Shown one piece after another: positions 16,334-25,289 of a stretch of 36,892 nt of DNA. Location: assembly GCA_902518235.1 (NCBI GenBank), contig CABYFN010000008.1, forward strand, positions 1 to 36,892, read 5' to 3'. Source of the DNA: an uncultured Pelagibacteraceae bacterium (GTDB taxonomy: Bacteria; Pseudomonadota; Alphaproteobacteria; Pelagibacterales; Pelagibacteraceae). The position numbers and the translations under genes were made by a program. The number at the start of each line of letters is the position of its first letter. Position 1 is the stretch's first letter. The notes below the pieces were generated by a model that had not been told where the DNA came from, searched no databases, and worked only from the letters and a program-made list of their open reading frames with translations.

Positions 16334-17887
16334 TCAATCTTTATAAACTTTGTCTCTAGCTGACATAATCAAATTATCTGCTTCTAACTTTGATAGGGCA
16401 AAATCTTCTAAATAACCTTTAATTTTAATTCTTTCACCTTTAACTACATCGTAAGTACCAGTCAACTCATCAGATGCTAGGTCGGCTAAATCTGTTAATG
16501 TTAGAATTTTCTGTTCTCCCAAAGTAACTAGCATACCTGCTGTAAGACCCTCATGATTAATTAAATCACTGTCTAATCCTAAATCTTTTATTCTTTTTGA
16601 GATTTCTTCTTGATCTTTCTCGTAAAATTCTTTTGCTCGTTCAATTAACTCTTTTGCTGTTTCCTCCTCAATACCCTCAATTTTTGTTAAAGCTTCTGGA
16701 GAAGAATCTTTAATATCATCAATCGAAGAGAATCCTTCCGCCACTAAAAGTTGTCCAAGTGTCTCGTCTAGTTCTAGGTTCTTAACAATGTTGTCTGTTT
16801 TCTCTTTAAATTCTAGTTGTCTTTTTTCAGAGTCCTCTTGTTCTGTCATTATGTTAATTTCATAGTTTAACAATTTTGTAGCTAATCTTACATTTTGACC
16901 TCTTCTTCCAATAGCCTTACTTAGGTTTTCCTCTGTTAATATAACATCAAGTTTTTTTGCTTCATTATCAACGTTTACTCTTTGAACTTCAGCAGGTGAT
17001 AATGCATTGGCTACCACAATAGCCGGGTCTTCAGACCAATTTACGATATCTATTTTTTCACCTTGTAATTCATTCACTACTGCTTGAACTCTGCTACCTC
17101 TCATTCCTACACATGCTCCCACAGGATCCAATGATGTATCAATGGCTTTAACACAAATTTTTGCTCTACTGCCAGGATCTCTAGAGGAAGATTTAATTTC
17201 GATTAATCCATCATATATTTCTGGGACTTCTTGGACAAAAAGTTTATCCATAAATTTTGGGTTAGCTCTTGATAAAAAAATTTGTTGTCCTCTCGGCTCT
17301 CTTCTGACATCTAAACAATAGGCTTTAATTCTATCTCCTGCCTTAATGTTCTCTCTAGGTATCATTTCATTTTTTTGAATTATTGCCTCAGTTCTTCCAA
17401 GATCAACTATTACATTACCAAATTCTAGTCTTTTAACTATTCCACTTAATATAGTGTCCTTTTTATCAATAAAATCATTATATTGCCTCTCTCTTTCCGC
17501 CTCTCTAACATTAAAGCTTATAACCTGTTTAGCTGTTTGAGCTGCAATTCTCCCAAAATCAAATGATGGTAAAGGTTGTAAAACTTCATCACCTATTTTT
17601 TTGTCTTTGTTAATTTCATTCAACTTTACTGCATCTACCAGAGTAATTTCAATGTTTGAGTTCTCTGGTTTTTCTGTAATCAACAATTTTCTAAATATTC
17701 CTATATTTCCATTATCTCTATCTATTTCCACCTTGATTTCATTATCGGATCCAAATTTTGATTTAGCTGCTTTGGCAATACCTGTTTCCATAGAACTAAT
17801 GATTAGTTCTTTATCAATAGATTTTTCTAATGCTACAGCCTCAGCAATTCTTAACAATTCTAATTTATCAGCTCTTCTATTTAACAT
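16334..17887 (-). CDS. nusA: Transcription termination/antitermination factor NusA
   Basis: NusA binds RNA polymerase and nascent RNA, enhancing pausing and intrinsic termination. An N-terminal RNAP-binding domain (LELLRIAEAVALEKSI) is followed by the S1 domain, two KH domains (VGACVGMRGSRVQAVV and AIGRRGQNVRLATKL), and two helix-hairpin-helix acidic repeats at the C terminus. At 517 residues it is full length. It heads the infB-rbfA-rpsO-pnp operon. A strong terminator hairpin lies only 11 bases upstream of its ATG, which suggests attenuation, possibly by NusA itself. rimP, usually directly upstream, is missing. Confidence 0.97.
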   Translation of the reverse strand: MLNRRADKLELLRIAEAVALEKSIDKELIISSMETGIAKAAKSKFGSDNEIKVEIDRDNGNIGIFRKLLITEKPENSNIEITLVDAVKLNEINKDKKIGDEVLQPLPSFDFGRIAAQTAKQVISFNVREAERERQYNDFIDKKDTILSGIVKRLEFGNVIVDLGRTEAIIQKNEMIPRENIKAGDRIKAYCLDVRREPRGQQIFLSRANPKFMDKLFVQEVPEIYDGLIEIKSSSRDPGSRAKICVKAIDTSLDPVGACVGMRGSRVQAVVNELQGEKIDIVNWSEDPAIVVANALSPAEVQRVNVDNEAKKLDVILTEENLSKAIGRRGQNVRLATKLLNYEINIMTEQEDSEKRQLEFKEKTDNIVKNLELDETLGQLLVAEGFSSIDDIKDSSPEALTKIEGIEEETAKELIERAKEFYEKDQEEISKRIKDLGLDSDLINHEGLTAGMLVTLGEQKILTLTDLADLASDELTGTYDVVKGERIKIKGYLEDFALSKLEADNLIMSARDKVYKD

Positions 17888-17898
17888 AATTTTTAGCC

Positions 17899-17925
17899 AA
17901 AAAAAAATGGGCCTGAGCCCATTTT
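17899..17925 (-). terminator. Intrinsic terminator between metK and nusA
   Basis: In minus-strand sense, AAAATGGGC and GCCCATTTT form a perfect 9-bp stem around a 4-base loop (TCAG), followed by a run of nine T in total. It lies 57 bases past the metK stop, so it would end the tsaB-metK transcript. It ends 11 bases before the nusA ATG, leaving no room for a promoter after it, so nusA transcripts must pass through it. Confidence 0.88.
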
Positions 17926-17948
17926 TGAAATTTCAACAATGTGCTTGG

Positions 17949-17976
17949 AATATAGTTATTTTTTGTTGATTTACAA
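17949..17976 (-). promoter_or_regulatory. Candidate promoter for the nusA operon
   Basis: On the minus strand TTGTAA (17971-17976) and TATATT (17949-17954) are spaced by 16 bases. The predicted start near 17942 would give a leader of about 55 bases holding a 12-base palindrome (TTGAAATTTCAA, 17925-17936) and the terminator hairpin. The -35 overlaps a small TTGTTG/CAACAA inverted repeat (17963-17979). Confidence 0.4.
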
Positions 17977-17982
17977 CAATAT

Positions 17983-19146
17983 TTACTTACTAAAAACTCC
18001 AGATTTATCTGTTTTTTCCCATGAAAATGAACCATCATCCTCTGGTATTCTTCCAAAGTGCCCATAAGCTGAAGTTTTTTCATAAATAGGTTTGTTTAAA
18101 CCTAACATTTCTCTAATTCCTCTTGGGCTTAGATCAAAGCTCTCTTTAATAAGTTTTTCAACGTGCATGTTCTTTTCTTCATCATTATCAAACAGATCTA
18201 CATAAATTGAGAGTGGTTTAGAAACTCCAATAGCGTAAGCTAATTGAATTAAACATTTATCAGCAATTTTTGAAGCTACAACATTTTTAGCTAAATACCT
18301 TGATGCATAAGCAGCTGATCTATCAACTTTTGTAGGATCTTTTCCAGAAAACGCACCTCCACCATGTGGTGCAGCTCCGCCGTATGTATCAACAATAATT
18401 TTTCTACCAGTTAAACCACTATCTCCGTCTGGACCACCAATTACGAAGTTGCCAGTAGGATTGATATAAATCTCTTTTTCATCAAGGCTTCCCAATAAAT
18501 TTTTAGGTATAGATCGCTCTATATAGGGCATACAAAGTTCTTTGACTTGAGCTAAGCTAACATCTTTTGAATGTTGTGTAGAGATAACTACTGAAGTTAC
18601 AGCTGAAGGCATACCATCTTTATATTCAATAGTAATTTGACTTTTTGAGTCTGGCTCTATTCCATCCAACTTTCCTGATTTTCTATCCTCAGCCATAAGT
18701 CTTAAAATTTTATGAGAATAATGAATTGGAGCAGGCATTAAAACATCTGTTTCGTTACAAGCATAACCAAACATAATTCCTTGATCTCCTGCACCTTCAT
18801 CTTTATTTCCAGCTGAGTCTACTCCCATTGCAATATCTGCTGACTGAGAGTGTAAATGTGTTTCAATTTTAGTTTGATCTCTCCAAGAAAAACCATCCTG
18901 GTCGTAACCTATATCTTTAATACAATCTCTTACTTTTGAAATTAATTCTTCTTCTTTTAGTTCTGGACCTCTTACTTCTCCAGCTAATACAACTTTATTT
19001 GTTGTTGTTAAAGTTTCACAAGCAACTCTTGCTTGAGGTTCGGAAGCTAAAAAGCTGTCCACAACCATGTCTGAAATTCTGTCACAAACTTTGTCAGGGT
19101 GTCCTTCTGACACTGACTCACTAGTAAATAAAAAATTTTTTTTCAT
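17983..19146 (-). CDS. metK: S-adenosylmethionine synthetase
   Basis: MetK makes S-adenosylmethionine from methionine and ATP. The N-terminal [18 protein letters not shown], the [16 protein letters not shown] motif and the glycine-rich [19 protein letters not shown] are all diagnostic. At 387 residues it is complete. It overlaps the lnt stop by 4 bases (ATGA), so it is the last member of the tsaB-fur-miaB-phoH-ybeY-lnt-metK series. There is no leader upstream for a SAM riboswitch; a strong terminator follows. Confidence 0.98.
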   Translation of the reverse strand: MKKNFLFTSESVSEGHPDKVCDRISDMVVDSFLASEPQARVACETLTTTNKVVLAGEVRGPELKEEELISKVRDCIKDIGYDQDGFSWRDQTKIETHLHSQSADIAMGVDSAGNKDEGAGDQGIMFGYACNETDVLMPAPIHYSHKILRLMAEDRKSGKLDGIEPDSKSQITIEYKDGMPSAVTSVVISTQHSKDVSLAQVKELCMPYIERSIPKNLLGSLDEKEIYINPTGNFVIGGPDGDSGLTGRKIIVDTYGGAAPHGGGAFSGKDPTKVDRSAAYASRYLAKNVVASKIADKCLIQLAYAIGVSKPLSIYVDLFDNDEEKNMHVEKLIKESFDLSPRGIREMLGLNKPIYEKTSAYGHFGRIPEDDGSFSWEKTDKSGVFSK

Positions 19147-20669
19147 TGATTCTCCCGTATTTTAAAAAAAAAAATTAAACTAATATAAATAGATAGAAAA
19201 TAAAAGAAGATCTTATTGCCGTGAGAGCTAAAGATTGTTTTATTGGACTTTTTGAAAGACTGAATCTCAATAAATCCCTTATCGGTTGTTAAAATTTTAT
19301 CAATTACCTGTCCTTTTGGATTAATAAAGGCCGAAATCCCGTTGTTTGATGAGCGGATAACCGGTTTACCTTCCTCAATGGATCTGAAAATTGAGTGAGA
19401 GTAATGCTGATATGGACCAATAGAATTTCCAAACCAACCATCCTCGGAGATGTTTAATATAAAATCATAATTTTTCTCACTGTGATTTATTTGACCAGAG
19501 TAAATAATTTCATAACAGATAAGTGGGACAAAACTATAATTGTTGAATCTAATTAGATCTCTTCGGTTATCTGCAGAGAAAGATTGGTAACCTTTAGTGA
19601 TTTTTTTAAATCCCAAATTACTTAATACGTTTTCAAATGGCAAAAACTCTCCGAATGGTACCAATTTATTTTTATAGTATTTTTGTAAGATATTAAGATC
19701 ATTATTTACAATTAAAAGCGAATTATAAACCTTTTGTTTTTCATTTATGTTCATACCCAAAATAATCTTATGTTTTTTTGAAAAATTATTTGAGAAAAGA
19801 CTTTTAAATTTTTTAAGATCCTCAAAATAAATACTTGAAAGAATACCTTCAGGTAAAATAAATAGTGTTTCAATTAATGGATTGGGCTTAGAAATACTAA
19901 TCAATTCAAGAATAAATTCTTTGGGATTTTCATTTTGAAAATATCTATTAATATTAATTGTAGGAGAAATTATCTTAATGTTAAAACCTAAATCTTTTTT
20001 TTCAGTCAGTTCAAACTGTTTCATATTTGAATTTCCCCAAAAATAATTGATGAAAAGAGCTGACAGAGAAAAAATAAATATACTTATTTTTATTTTTTTT
20101 TTGTAGTTGAAGAATAAAATAGTCGGAAATAAAAATAACAAAATAACTATTGAATTAAAGGCATAAGTCCCTGTTATAGAAAGTATTTGAATAAGTTCTA
20201 AATAATTTACAAAGCTAAAAGCAATTAAGTTCCAGGGAAAGCCACCAAATACGAAACTTCTAATGTATTCAAATATAGATATTGTAGTAGCCAAAATTAA
20301 AATTGATAAAAGATTTTTTTTTGGATTTAAAAATGAAAAAACTAAAGTTGAAAAACCATAAAATAATCCTAAAAACAACGGAATTAAAATTAGAGCAAAT
20401 GGTATCAAAGGTTTAAAGATATCTTCAAAAGTCAAGGAATTGGTTATCCAGTATAAATTTGATATAAAATAACCAAATCCAAATATCCATCCAATATAAA
20501 ACGAAACAATTTTATCTTTTGAATAAAATAGTAATGTCCACAGGAGGGCTGGGTATGAAAAGAAATTGATGTAAAATAAATTGTAAGGTGGAAGGCTAAA
20601 AGAAGATATTAGGCCAAATGAAAATACAAAAGAGTATAATAGAATTTTATATTTATTTAGTAAAGTCAA
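19143..20669 (-). CDS. lnt: Apolipoprotein N-acyltransferase
   Basis: Lnt adds the third acyl chain to the N-terminal cysteine of lipoproteins at the inner membrane. The N-terminal half has several hydrophobic helices with GGFPWNL (142-148). The C-terminal half is a nitrilase-like periplasmic domain with the catalytic triad Glu274 (LPEG), Lys335 ([13 protein letters not shown]) and Cys385 (LICYE), and SEDGWFGNS after it. At 508 residues the length is right. It overlaps ybeY by 4 bases and metK by 4 bases. The ybeX/corC gene that often sits between ybeY and lnt is absent. Confidence 0.96.
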   Translation of the reverse strand: MTLLNKYKILLYSFVFSFGLISSFSLPPYNLFYINFFSYPALLWTLLFYSKDKIVSFYIGWIFGFGYFISNLYWITNSLTFEDIFKPLIPFALILIPLFLGLFYGFSTLVFSFLNPKKNLLSILILATTISIFEYIRSFVFGGFPWNLIAFSFVNYLELIQILSITGTYAFNSIVILLFLFPTILFFNYKKKIKISIFIFSLSALFINYFWGNSNMKQFELTEKKDLGFNIKIISPTININRYFQNENPKEFILELISISKPNPLIETLFILPEGILSSIYFEDLKKFKSLFSNNFSKKHKIILGMNINEKQKVYNSLLIVNNDLNILQKYYKNKLVPFGEFLPFENVLSNLGFKKITKGYQSFSADNRRDLIRFNNYSFVPLICYEIIYSGQINHSEKNYDFILNISEDGWFGNSIGPYQHYSHSIFRSIEEGKPVIRSSNNGISAFINPKGQVIDKILTTDKGFIEIQSFKKSNKTIFSSHGNKIFFYFLSIYISLIFFFKIRENQ

Positions 20670-21112
20670 TTTTCTTTATGAAAATAATTCAATATTAATT
20701 TTTCTTTTTTAGACATTTTTTTAAAATCATTTAATTTTTTATGATCATGGCCAATTAAATGAAGATATCCATGAATCCACATTTTATCAAACTCTAAAAA
20801 GAAATTTGTTTTCTTAGATCTTTCTTTAATAATTTCATAGCTAATGGCTATGTCACCTACATATAGTCTTTTTTTCTCTTTAATTTTCATTGGAAAGGAT
20901 AAAACATCAGTAGTTTTATTTTTTTTTCTGAATTTAAGATTTAAATATTTCATATTTTTATCATTAGTTAAGAGTATCGAGAATTCATGATTTTTTTTTT
21001 TAAATAAAGGAGCTTTGGATAAAATTCTAAGTCTATTCTTCAAATAACCGCTTGGTTTTTTTATAATTTTTTTCCAATTTGAATAGCCAGATATTACATT
21101 GGCTTTTATCAT
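20666..21112 (-). CDS. ybeY: Endoribonuclease YbeY (16S rRNA maturation)
   Basis: YbeY is a metal-dependent RNase needed for 16S rRNA 3'-end processing and ribosome quality control. The defining zinc site HxxxHxxxxxH appears as His114, His118 and His124 (HGYLHLIGHDH). TTDVLSFP and GDIAISYE are the other conserved parts. At 148 residues it is typical. ATGA overlaps join it to both phoH and lnt, so the three are translationally coupled. Confidence 0.95.
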   Translation of the reverse strand: MIKANVISGYSNWKKIIKKPSGYLKNRLRILSKAPLFKKKNHEFSILLTNDKNMKYLNLKFRKKNKTTDVLSFPMKIKEKKRLYVGDIAISYEIIKERSKKTNFFLEFDKMWIHGYLHLIGHDHKKLNDFKKMSKKEKLILNYFHKEN

Positions 21113-22116
21113 CCGTCTGAGCTTTGATCTGAATATGCCTTAACGATTTTAGATACGAGTGGATGTCTAACTACATCTTTATGATTAAAATCTACTACAG
21201 ATATTTCTTTTAAATGTCCTAGTAATTTTTTTGATCTGTATAGGCCTGAAAGTGATTTATTAGGCAGATCTATTTGCGAGGGGTCACCATTTATTACTAT
21301 CTTGGAATTCTCTCCAATTCTAGTTAAAAACATTTTAATCTGAGTGTCTGTTGCGTTTTGTGCCTCATCAAGAATTGCAAAAGAATTTTTTAAAGTTCTA
21401 CCTCTCATAAAAGCTAGGGGAGCTATTTCTATATCACCTACTTCAATTTTTTTTTGTATCTTTTCAAAATCTAACAGATCGTACAAAGAATCGTATAATG
21501 GTCTAAGGTAAGGATCTACCTTATCTCGCATATCACCAGGTAAAAATCCAAGTCTTTCTCCAGCCTCAACAGCTGGCCTAGAGAGAATTATTCTTTCTAT
21601 TTTCTTCTCCAACAACATTGTTAGGGCAACAGCAACTGCTAAAAAAGTTTTACCTGTTCCAGCTGGCCCAGCAGAAATAATTATGTCAGACTCCCTTAAA
21701 GCTCTAACGTAATCTTTCTGTCTTTCAGACCTTGGAATTACAGATTTTTTTGGAGTTTTAATTATATATTCTACTTTTTTTTCAACGTTATTTTTTTCGT
21801 CTATCATAAATTCATTTATGGAAGAAATTATATCTTTTTTTTCAATTGTTCCATTATTTAAAAATTGTTCAGTCAAAAATTGTATAGCATTTTTTATCAA
21901 ATCATTCTTTTCTGGATCACTTTTTACTAGGATAGAATTACCTCTTGAATACAAGCTAGTTTTTGTAATTTTTTCTAATTCCTTTAAGTTATTATTAAAC
22001 TCACCTGCCACACCAAGTAACAAATCGTTATTTTGAAATATAATACTTAAGGTATTATTTTCAGAATATACATATTTTAATCCAAAAATATTTTTTTTTT
22101 TATTTAAATTGACCAA
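21109..22116 (-). CDS. ybeZ: PhoH-like ATPase (YbeZ)
   Basis: YbeZ is a PhoH-family ATPase that works with YbeY in rRNA metabolism. The Walker A motif is GPAGTGKT (150-157), Walker B is FAILDEAQN, and the family sequences RPAVEAGERLGFLPGD and VINGDPSQIDLP are present. The N-terminal 110 residues form the usual KH-like extension. At 335 residues it is normal. It begins 1 base after miaB and overlaps ybeY by 4 bases. Confidence 0.94.
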   Translation of the reverse strand: MVNLNKKKNIFGLKYVYSENNTLSIIFQNNDLLLGVAGEFNNNLKELEKITKTSLYSRGNSILVKSDPEKNDLIKNAIQFLTEQFLNNGTIEKKDIISSINEFMIDEKNNVEKKVEYIIKTPKKSVIPRSERQKDYVRALRESDIIISAGPAGTGKTFLAVAVALTMLLEKKIERIILSRPAVEAGERLGFLPGDMRDKVDPYLRPLYDSLYDLLDFEKIQKKIEVGDIEIAPLAFMRGRTLKNSFAILDEAQNATDTQIKMFLTRIGENSKIVINGDPSQIDLPNKSLSGLYRSKKLLGHLKEISVVDFNHKDVVRHPLVSKIVKAYSDQSSDG

Positions 22117-22117
22117 T

Positions 22118-23452
22118 TCAAGCAGCTTTCTTTTTTTTGTCTAGTAATCCAAATAATGAGTTCTGGTTACTATTGTGAACTTTTACTTTTACAACTTTAC
22201 CAATATTACTTTCATTTCCGTCAAAAATTACAGGTGAAATATACTTATTTCTTCCAAATAATTTATTTTGTTTTTCCATTTTATTTTCAACTAACACATC
22301 AACAATACTATTCTCCAATGATTTATTTTTTTCTTTTTGGTTATAAAATAATTTTTCCTGAATTAAGGTAAGTCTTTCTTTAGCTAAACTCTTCTCTACC
22401 ATCTCTAATGTCGATGCTTTTGTTCCTGGTCTAGGACTAAAAATAAAAGAAAAAGAATTAATAAATTTTATTTTTTTTATTAGATTAAATGTATCTTCAA
22501 AATCTTTTTGAGTTTCTCCAGGATAGCCAATGATAAAATCGCTAGAAAATTCTATTTCTTTATTTATTTTTTTTAGTCTTTCATAAATTTTTAAATAATG
22601 ATCAACGGTATGTTTTCTATTCATTAACTCTAACATCTTGTTAGAGCCACTTTGAATAGGTAGATGAACAAAAGGCATTAATTTTTTACTAGATGAATAG
22701 CATTCAATTAAATCATCGGTCATATCTCTTGGATGTGAGGTGGTATATCTTATTCTTTCTAACTCTGAAAATTGATCTAAATGGTTAATTAAATGGGAGA
22801 TTCTATACTCTTTAGAATTTTCTGTATATGAATAAGCATTAACATTTTGACCTAGCAATGTTATTTCTTTTGCACCGTTATTTATTAGTTGTTCTGCCTC
22901 CATTATAATTTTATTAAATGGCCTAGAGTACTCAGGTCCTCTTGTGTAAGGCACAACACAAAAATGGCAAAATTTATCGCATCCTTCTTGAATGGTTAAA
23001 AAGGCTGATATTTTATCATTAGTATTTTTAATTTTATCAAAATATCCAAACTTGGAGATGGTATCAAATTCGGTTTCTTCTTGTTTTAAACTTACAATAT
23101 GATTTTTTAATAAGTCATTTACTTTATGATACGATTGTGGTCCTAAAATAATATCTATATATGGTTCTCTCCTCATCATTTCCTCGTTTTCAGCCTGTGC
23201 AACACAGCCCGCTACGACCATTATTGGTTTTTTTTTATTTCTGTATAATTTTTTAACTCTACCAATTTCATGGTAAACTTTATCTTTGGCTTTATCACGT
23301 ATGTGACACGTATTTAAAATATAACAGTCTGCATTTGATTGGTTTGTAGTTTTTACAAAACCCAACTTGCTAACAGAATCATAGATTCTATTAGAATCAT
23401 ATTCATTCATTTGACAACCAAAAGTTTTTATGAAGATTTTTCCATTCATCAT
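22118..23452 (-). CDS. miaB: tRNA-2-methylthio-N6-dimethylallyladenosine synthase MiaB
   Basis: MiaB is a radical SAM methylthiotransferase that modifies A37 of tRNAs reading UNN codons. The N-terminal domain holds one [4Fe-4S] cluster through Cys13 (FGCQMN), Cys49 (NTCHIR) and Cys83 (AGCVAQ). The radical SAM motif CDKFCHFC supplies Cys158, Cys162 and Cys165. A TRAM-like C-terminal region ends in a basic tail. At 444 residues it is complete. Two adjacent Met codons at the start make the exact initiator uncertain by one residue. It follows the fur-type gene. Confidence 0.97.
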   Translation of the reverse strand: MMNGKIFIKTFGCQMNEYDSNRIYDSVSKLGFVKTTNQSNADCYILNTCHIRDKAKDKVYHEIGRVKKLYRNKKKPIMVVAGCVAQAENEEMMRREPYIDIILGPQSYHKVNDLLKNHIVSLKQEETEFDTISKFGYFDKIKNTNDKISAFLTIQEGCDKFCHFCVVPYTRGPEYSRPFNKIIMEAEQLINNGAKEITLLGQNVNAYSYTENSKEYRISHLINHLDQFSELERIRYTTSHPRDMTDDLIECYSSSKKLMPFVHLPIQSGSNKMLELMNRKHTVDHYLKIYERLKKINKEIEFSSDFIIGYPGETQKDFEDTFNLIKKIKFINSFSFIFSPRPGTKASTLEMVEKSLAKERLTLIQEKLFYNQKEKNKSLENSIVDVLVENKMEKQNKLFGRNKYISPVIFDGNESNIGKVVKVKVHNSNQNSLFGLLDKKKKAA

Positions 23453-23486
23453 ATTTTATATTTTAAAAAAAACTCTGAAATTTCTA

Positions 23487-23915
23487 TCATTTTTTTTTTT
23501 TAATCCCATAAAGTTCTAATTTGTGATCTACTAGATTATATCCATATTTTTCTGCAACTTTTTTTTGTAGTTTTTCTATTTCTTCATCTACAAACTCAAT
23601 GATTTCTCCTGATTTAATGTCAATAAGATGATCGTGATGACTTTCAACTAGTGTTTCATATCTTGCTTTGCCACCTTTAAAATCATGCTTTGTAAGTATA
23701 CCTGATTCCTCAAAAAGCTTTACTGTTCTATAAACTGTAGCAATACTTATTTTTGGATCTAGCTTTGAAACTCTTTGATATAGTTCATCAACATCTGGAT
23801 GATCTGACTCACCATAAACTTCTTTTGATTCTGATAAAACTTTAGCAATTATTTTTCTTTGATCAGTAAGTTTAACACCTTTTTTTTGGCAAATTTGTTC
23901 TATTGTTTCAGACAT
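23487..23915 (-). CDS. Fur-family metalloregulator (Fur/Mur type)
   Basis: This is a second Fur-superfamily regulator, distinct from the irr gene at 6919-7335. The winged-helix segment is VKLTDQRKIIAKVLSES and ISIATVYRTVKLFEE; the metal site includes His93, His94 and His96 (HHDHLID) and the GEIIEFVDEEIE segment. No C-terminal CxxC zinc pair is present. Placement between tsaB and miaB matches the alphaproteobacterial Fur/Mur gene, whose ligand may be manganese or iron depending on species; I leave the symbol blank. It starts 8 bases after tsaB. The usual rimI in this position is missing. Confidence 0.92.
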   Translation of the reverse strand: MSETIEQICQKKGVKLTDQRKIIAKVLSESKEVYGESDHPDVDELYQRVSKLDPKISIATVYRTVKLFEESGILTKHDFKGGKARYETLVESHHDHLIDIKSGEIIEFVDEEIEKLQKKVAEKYGYNLVDHKLELYGIKKKK

Positions 23916-23923
23916 AATTTATT

Positions 23924-24289
23924 TTAACTCGAATATATGGGTTTTATCAAACTTTTATTTTTATTTAATTTTATTAAACTTTTATAATTTTCATTTATTA
24001 GATCCTCTGATTTAAAACCAATTAAAACTGCACTATTTGTTAAAGATATAGCTTTAGCGACTGACAAGGAAATTCTAAGACTTGTAAATTTACCAGGTCC
24101 CAGATTGACAAAAATTCTACAAATATCAGTTATTTTAATTTTTTTTGTATTCAGAAATTTCAAAAGCAGTTTCATAAAAATATCAAAATTTTCTCTACTG
24201 TTTATATGTTTGCTAGTATATGATTGTTTACCAGCAATGATCACAAAAACAATTTTTTCATTAGCCGCATCAATTATTAAATTTATCAT
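23924..24289 (-). CDS. tsaB: TsaB (YeaZ)-like t6A synthesis protein, short form
   Basis: TsaB is the scaffold partner of TsaD in making threonylcarbamoyladenosine on tRNAs reading ANN codons. The motif LGPGKFTSLRISLSVAKA (63-80) is the hallmark of the ASKHA-fold N-terminal domain. At 121 residues it is only about half the usual length (roughly 220-230). The C-terminal subdomain is absent and no continuing frame is seen in the 8 bases before the next gene. The N-terminal lobe is the part known to contact TsaD, so a minimal TsaB is possible. The first 53 bases overlap the divergent deacetylase gene if that starts at 24237. Confidence 0.82.
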   Translation of the reverse strand: MINLIIDAANEKIVFVIIAGKQSYTSKHINSRENFDIFMKLLLKFLNTKKIKITDICRIFVNLGPGKFTSLRISLSVAKAISLTNSAVLIGFKSEDLINENYKSLIKLNKNKSLIKPIYSS

Positions 24290-25289
24290 TTTTTACTTTT
24301 TTTTTTTAAATGCTTATGCAGATACTGTAAACAAAAAATATGAACCCAATGAAAAGGGAATATTGGCGTTGATGTACCATAGATTTGAAGAAAATAAATA
24401 CCCTTCAACCAATATAAAAACTAACATATTTCAAAAACATTTGGATATTATTAGAGAAAATAACTTTTCTTTTTTAAATCCAAATAACTTTGAATTAGAA
24501 TTTAACAAGGTAAGTAGAGAGAAAAAAATTTTACTTACCATCGATGATGCATTTACCTCTTTTTATTTGAACGCATGGCCAATTCTTAAAAAAGACAAAA
24601 TTCCATTCATTTTATTTATTTCAACAGAGTCTGTAGGTAAAAATGGTTATATGAATTGGAATGAAATTATAGAGATATCCAAAGAAGATTTTGTTGTTAT
24701 TGGAAATCACTCACATTCACATGAGTACTTGGTAAAATATGAATTTAAGAAATTTAGAGAAGACATTATAAAATCAAAAAATATATTTAAAGAAAATCTT
24801 GGATATAATTCAAAGTTTTTTTCATATCCATTTGGAGAGTATAGTTTAGTACAAAAAAAATATATCTCTGAAAATTTTGATTATGCTTTTGGTCAACATT
24901 CAGGAGTTATAGATTTAAATAAAGATAAATATGAGTTACCAAGATTTCCAATAAATGAAAAATATGGAGATTTAGAAAGGTTTAAATTTTTAATAAATCT
25001 TTTACCGATTCAATATAAAGCTATAATTCCTGAAGAAAAATTTTTATTAAGCAATAATAACCCACCAGATCTAATAATAGAATTTTTTAATGATCAACCT
25101 AATATTAATAATATAAATTGCTTTTCTAATGAAGGTGGGGAGTGGAAAGACTCTAAACTAAACTATAAAAAGAATAGAATTGAGGTTATTTTCAGTGAAA
25201 AATTTTTACCAAGAAGAGGCAGAATTAATTGTTCGATGCAAGATAAAAACGGATGGCGATGGTTTGGAACTCAGTTTACTCTAAATTAA
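24237..25289 (+). CDS. Secreted polysaccharide deacetylase (NodB/CE4-like)
   Basis: This is a metal-dependent carbohydrate deacetylase of the CE4 type. ALMYHRF (44-50) and the first catalytic motif TIDDAF, with Asp103 and Asp104, are followed by the His motif NHSHSHEY (157-164). FFSYPFGEYS is a further conserved segment. From the ATG at 24237 there is a signal peptide ending FLNAYA|DT near residue 28, giving 350 residues. The frame is open further upstream to 24105, but that would place more of it antisense inside tsaB. The last ~90 residues form a C-terminal extension outside the deacetylase core. The end overlaps the convergent glucosaminidase gene by 9 bases. Substrate unknown: peptidoglycan or surface glycan. 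Confidence 0.82.
   Translation: MITKTIFSLAASIIKFIIFYFFFLNAYADTVNKKYEPNEKGILALMYHRFEENKYPSTNIKTNIFQKHLDIIRENNFSFLNPNNFELEFNKVSREKKILLTIDDAFTSFYLNAWPILKKDKIPFILFISTESVGKNGYMNWNEIIEISKEDFVVIGNHSHSHEYLVKYEFKKFREDIIKSKNIFKENLGYNSKFFSYPFGEYSLVQKKYISENFDYAFGQHSGVIDLNKDKYELPRFPINEKYGDLERFKFLINLLPIQYKAIIPEEKFLLSNNNPPDLIIEFFNDQPNINNINCFSNEGGEWKDSKLNYKKNRIEVIFSEKFLPRRGRINCSMQDKNGWRWFGTQFTLN

Noticed and set aside
17601..17969. Plus-strand 122-codon frame across the nusA start and terminator
   Set aside because: Reads through the hairpin and antisense to nusA; composition is that of a shadow frame.
19100..19200. SAM riboswitch upstream of metK
   Set aside because: metK overlaps the lnt stop by 4 bases, so there is no leader to hold one.
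24105..24236. Upstream extension of the deacetylase gene
   Set aside because: Adds 44 residues before a good signal peptide and lies wholly antisense to tsaB; the ATG at 24237 is better.
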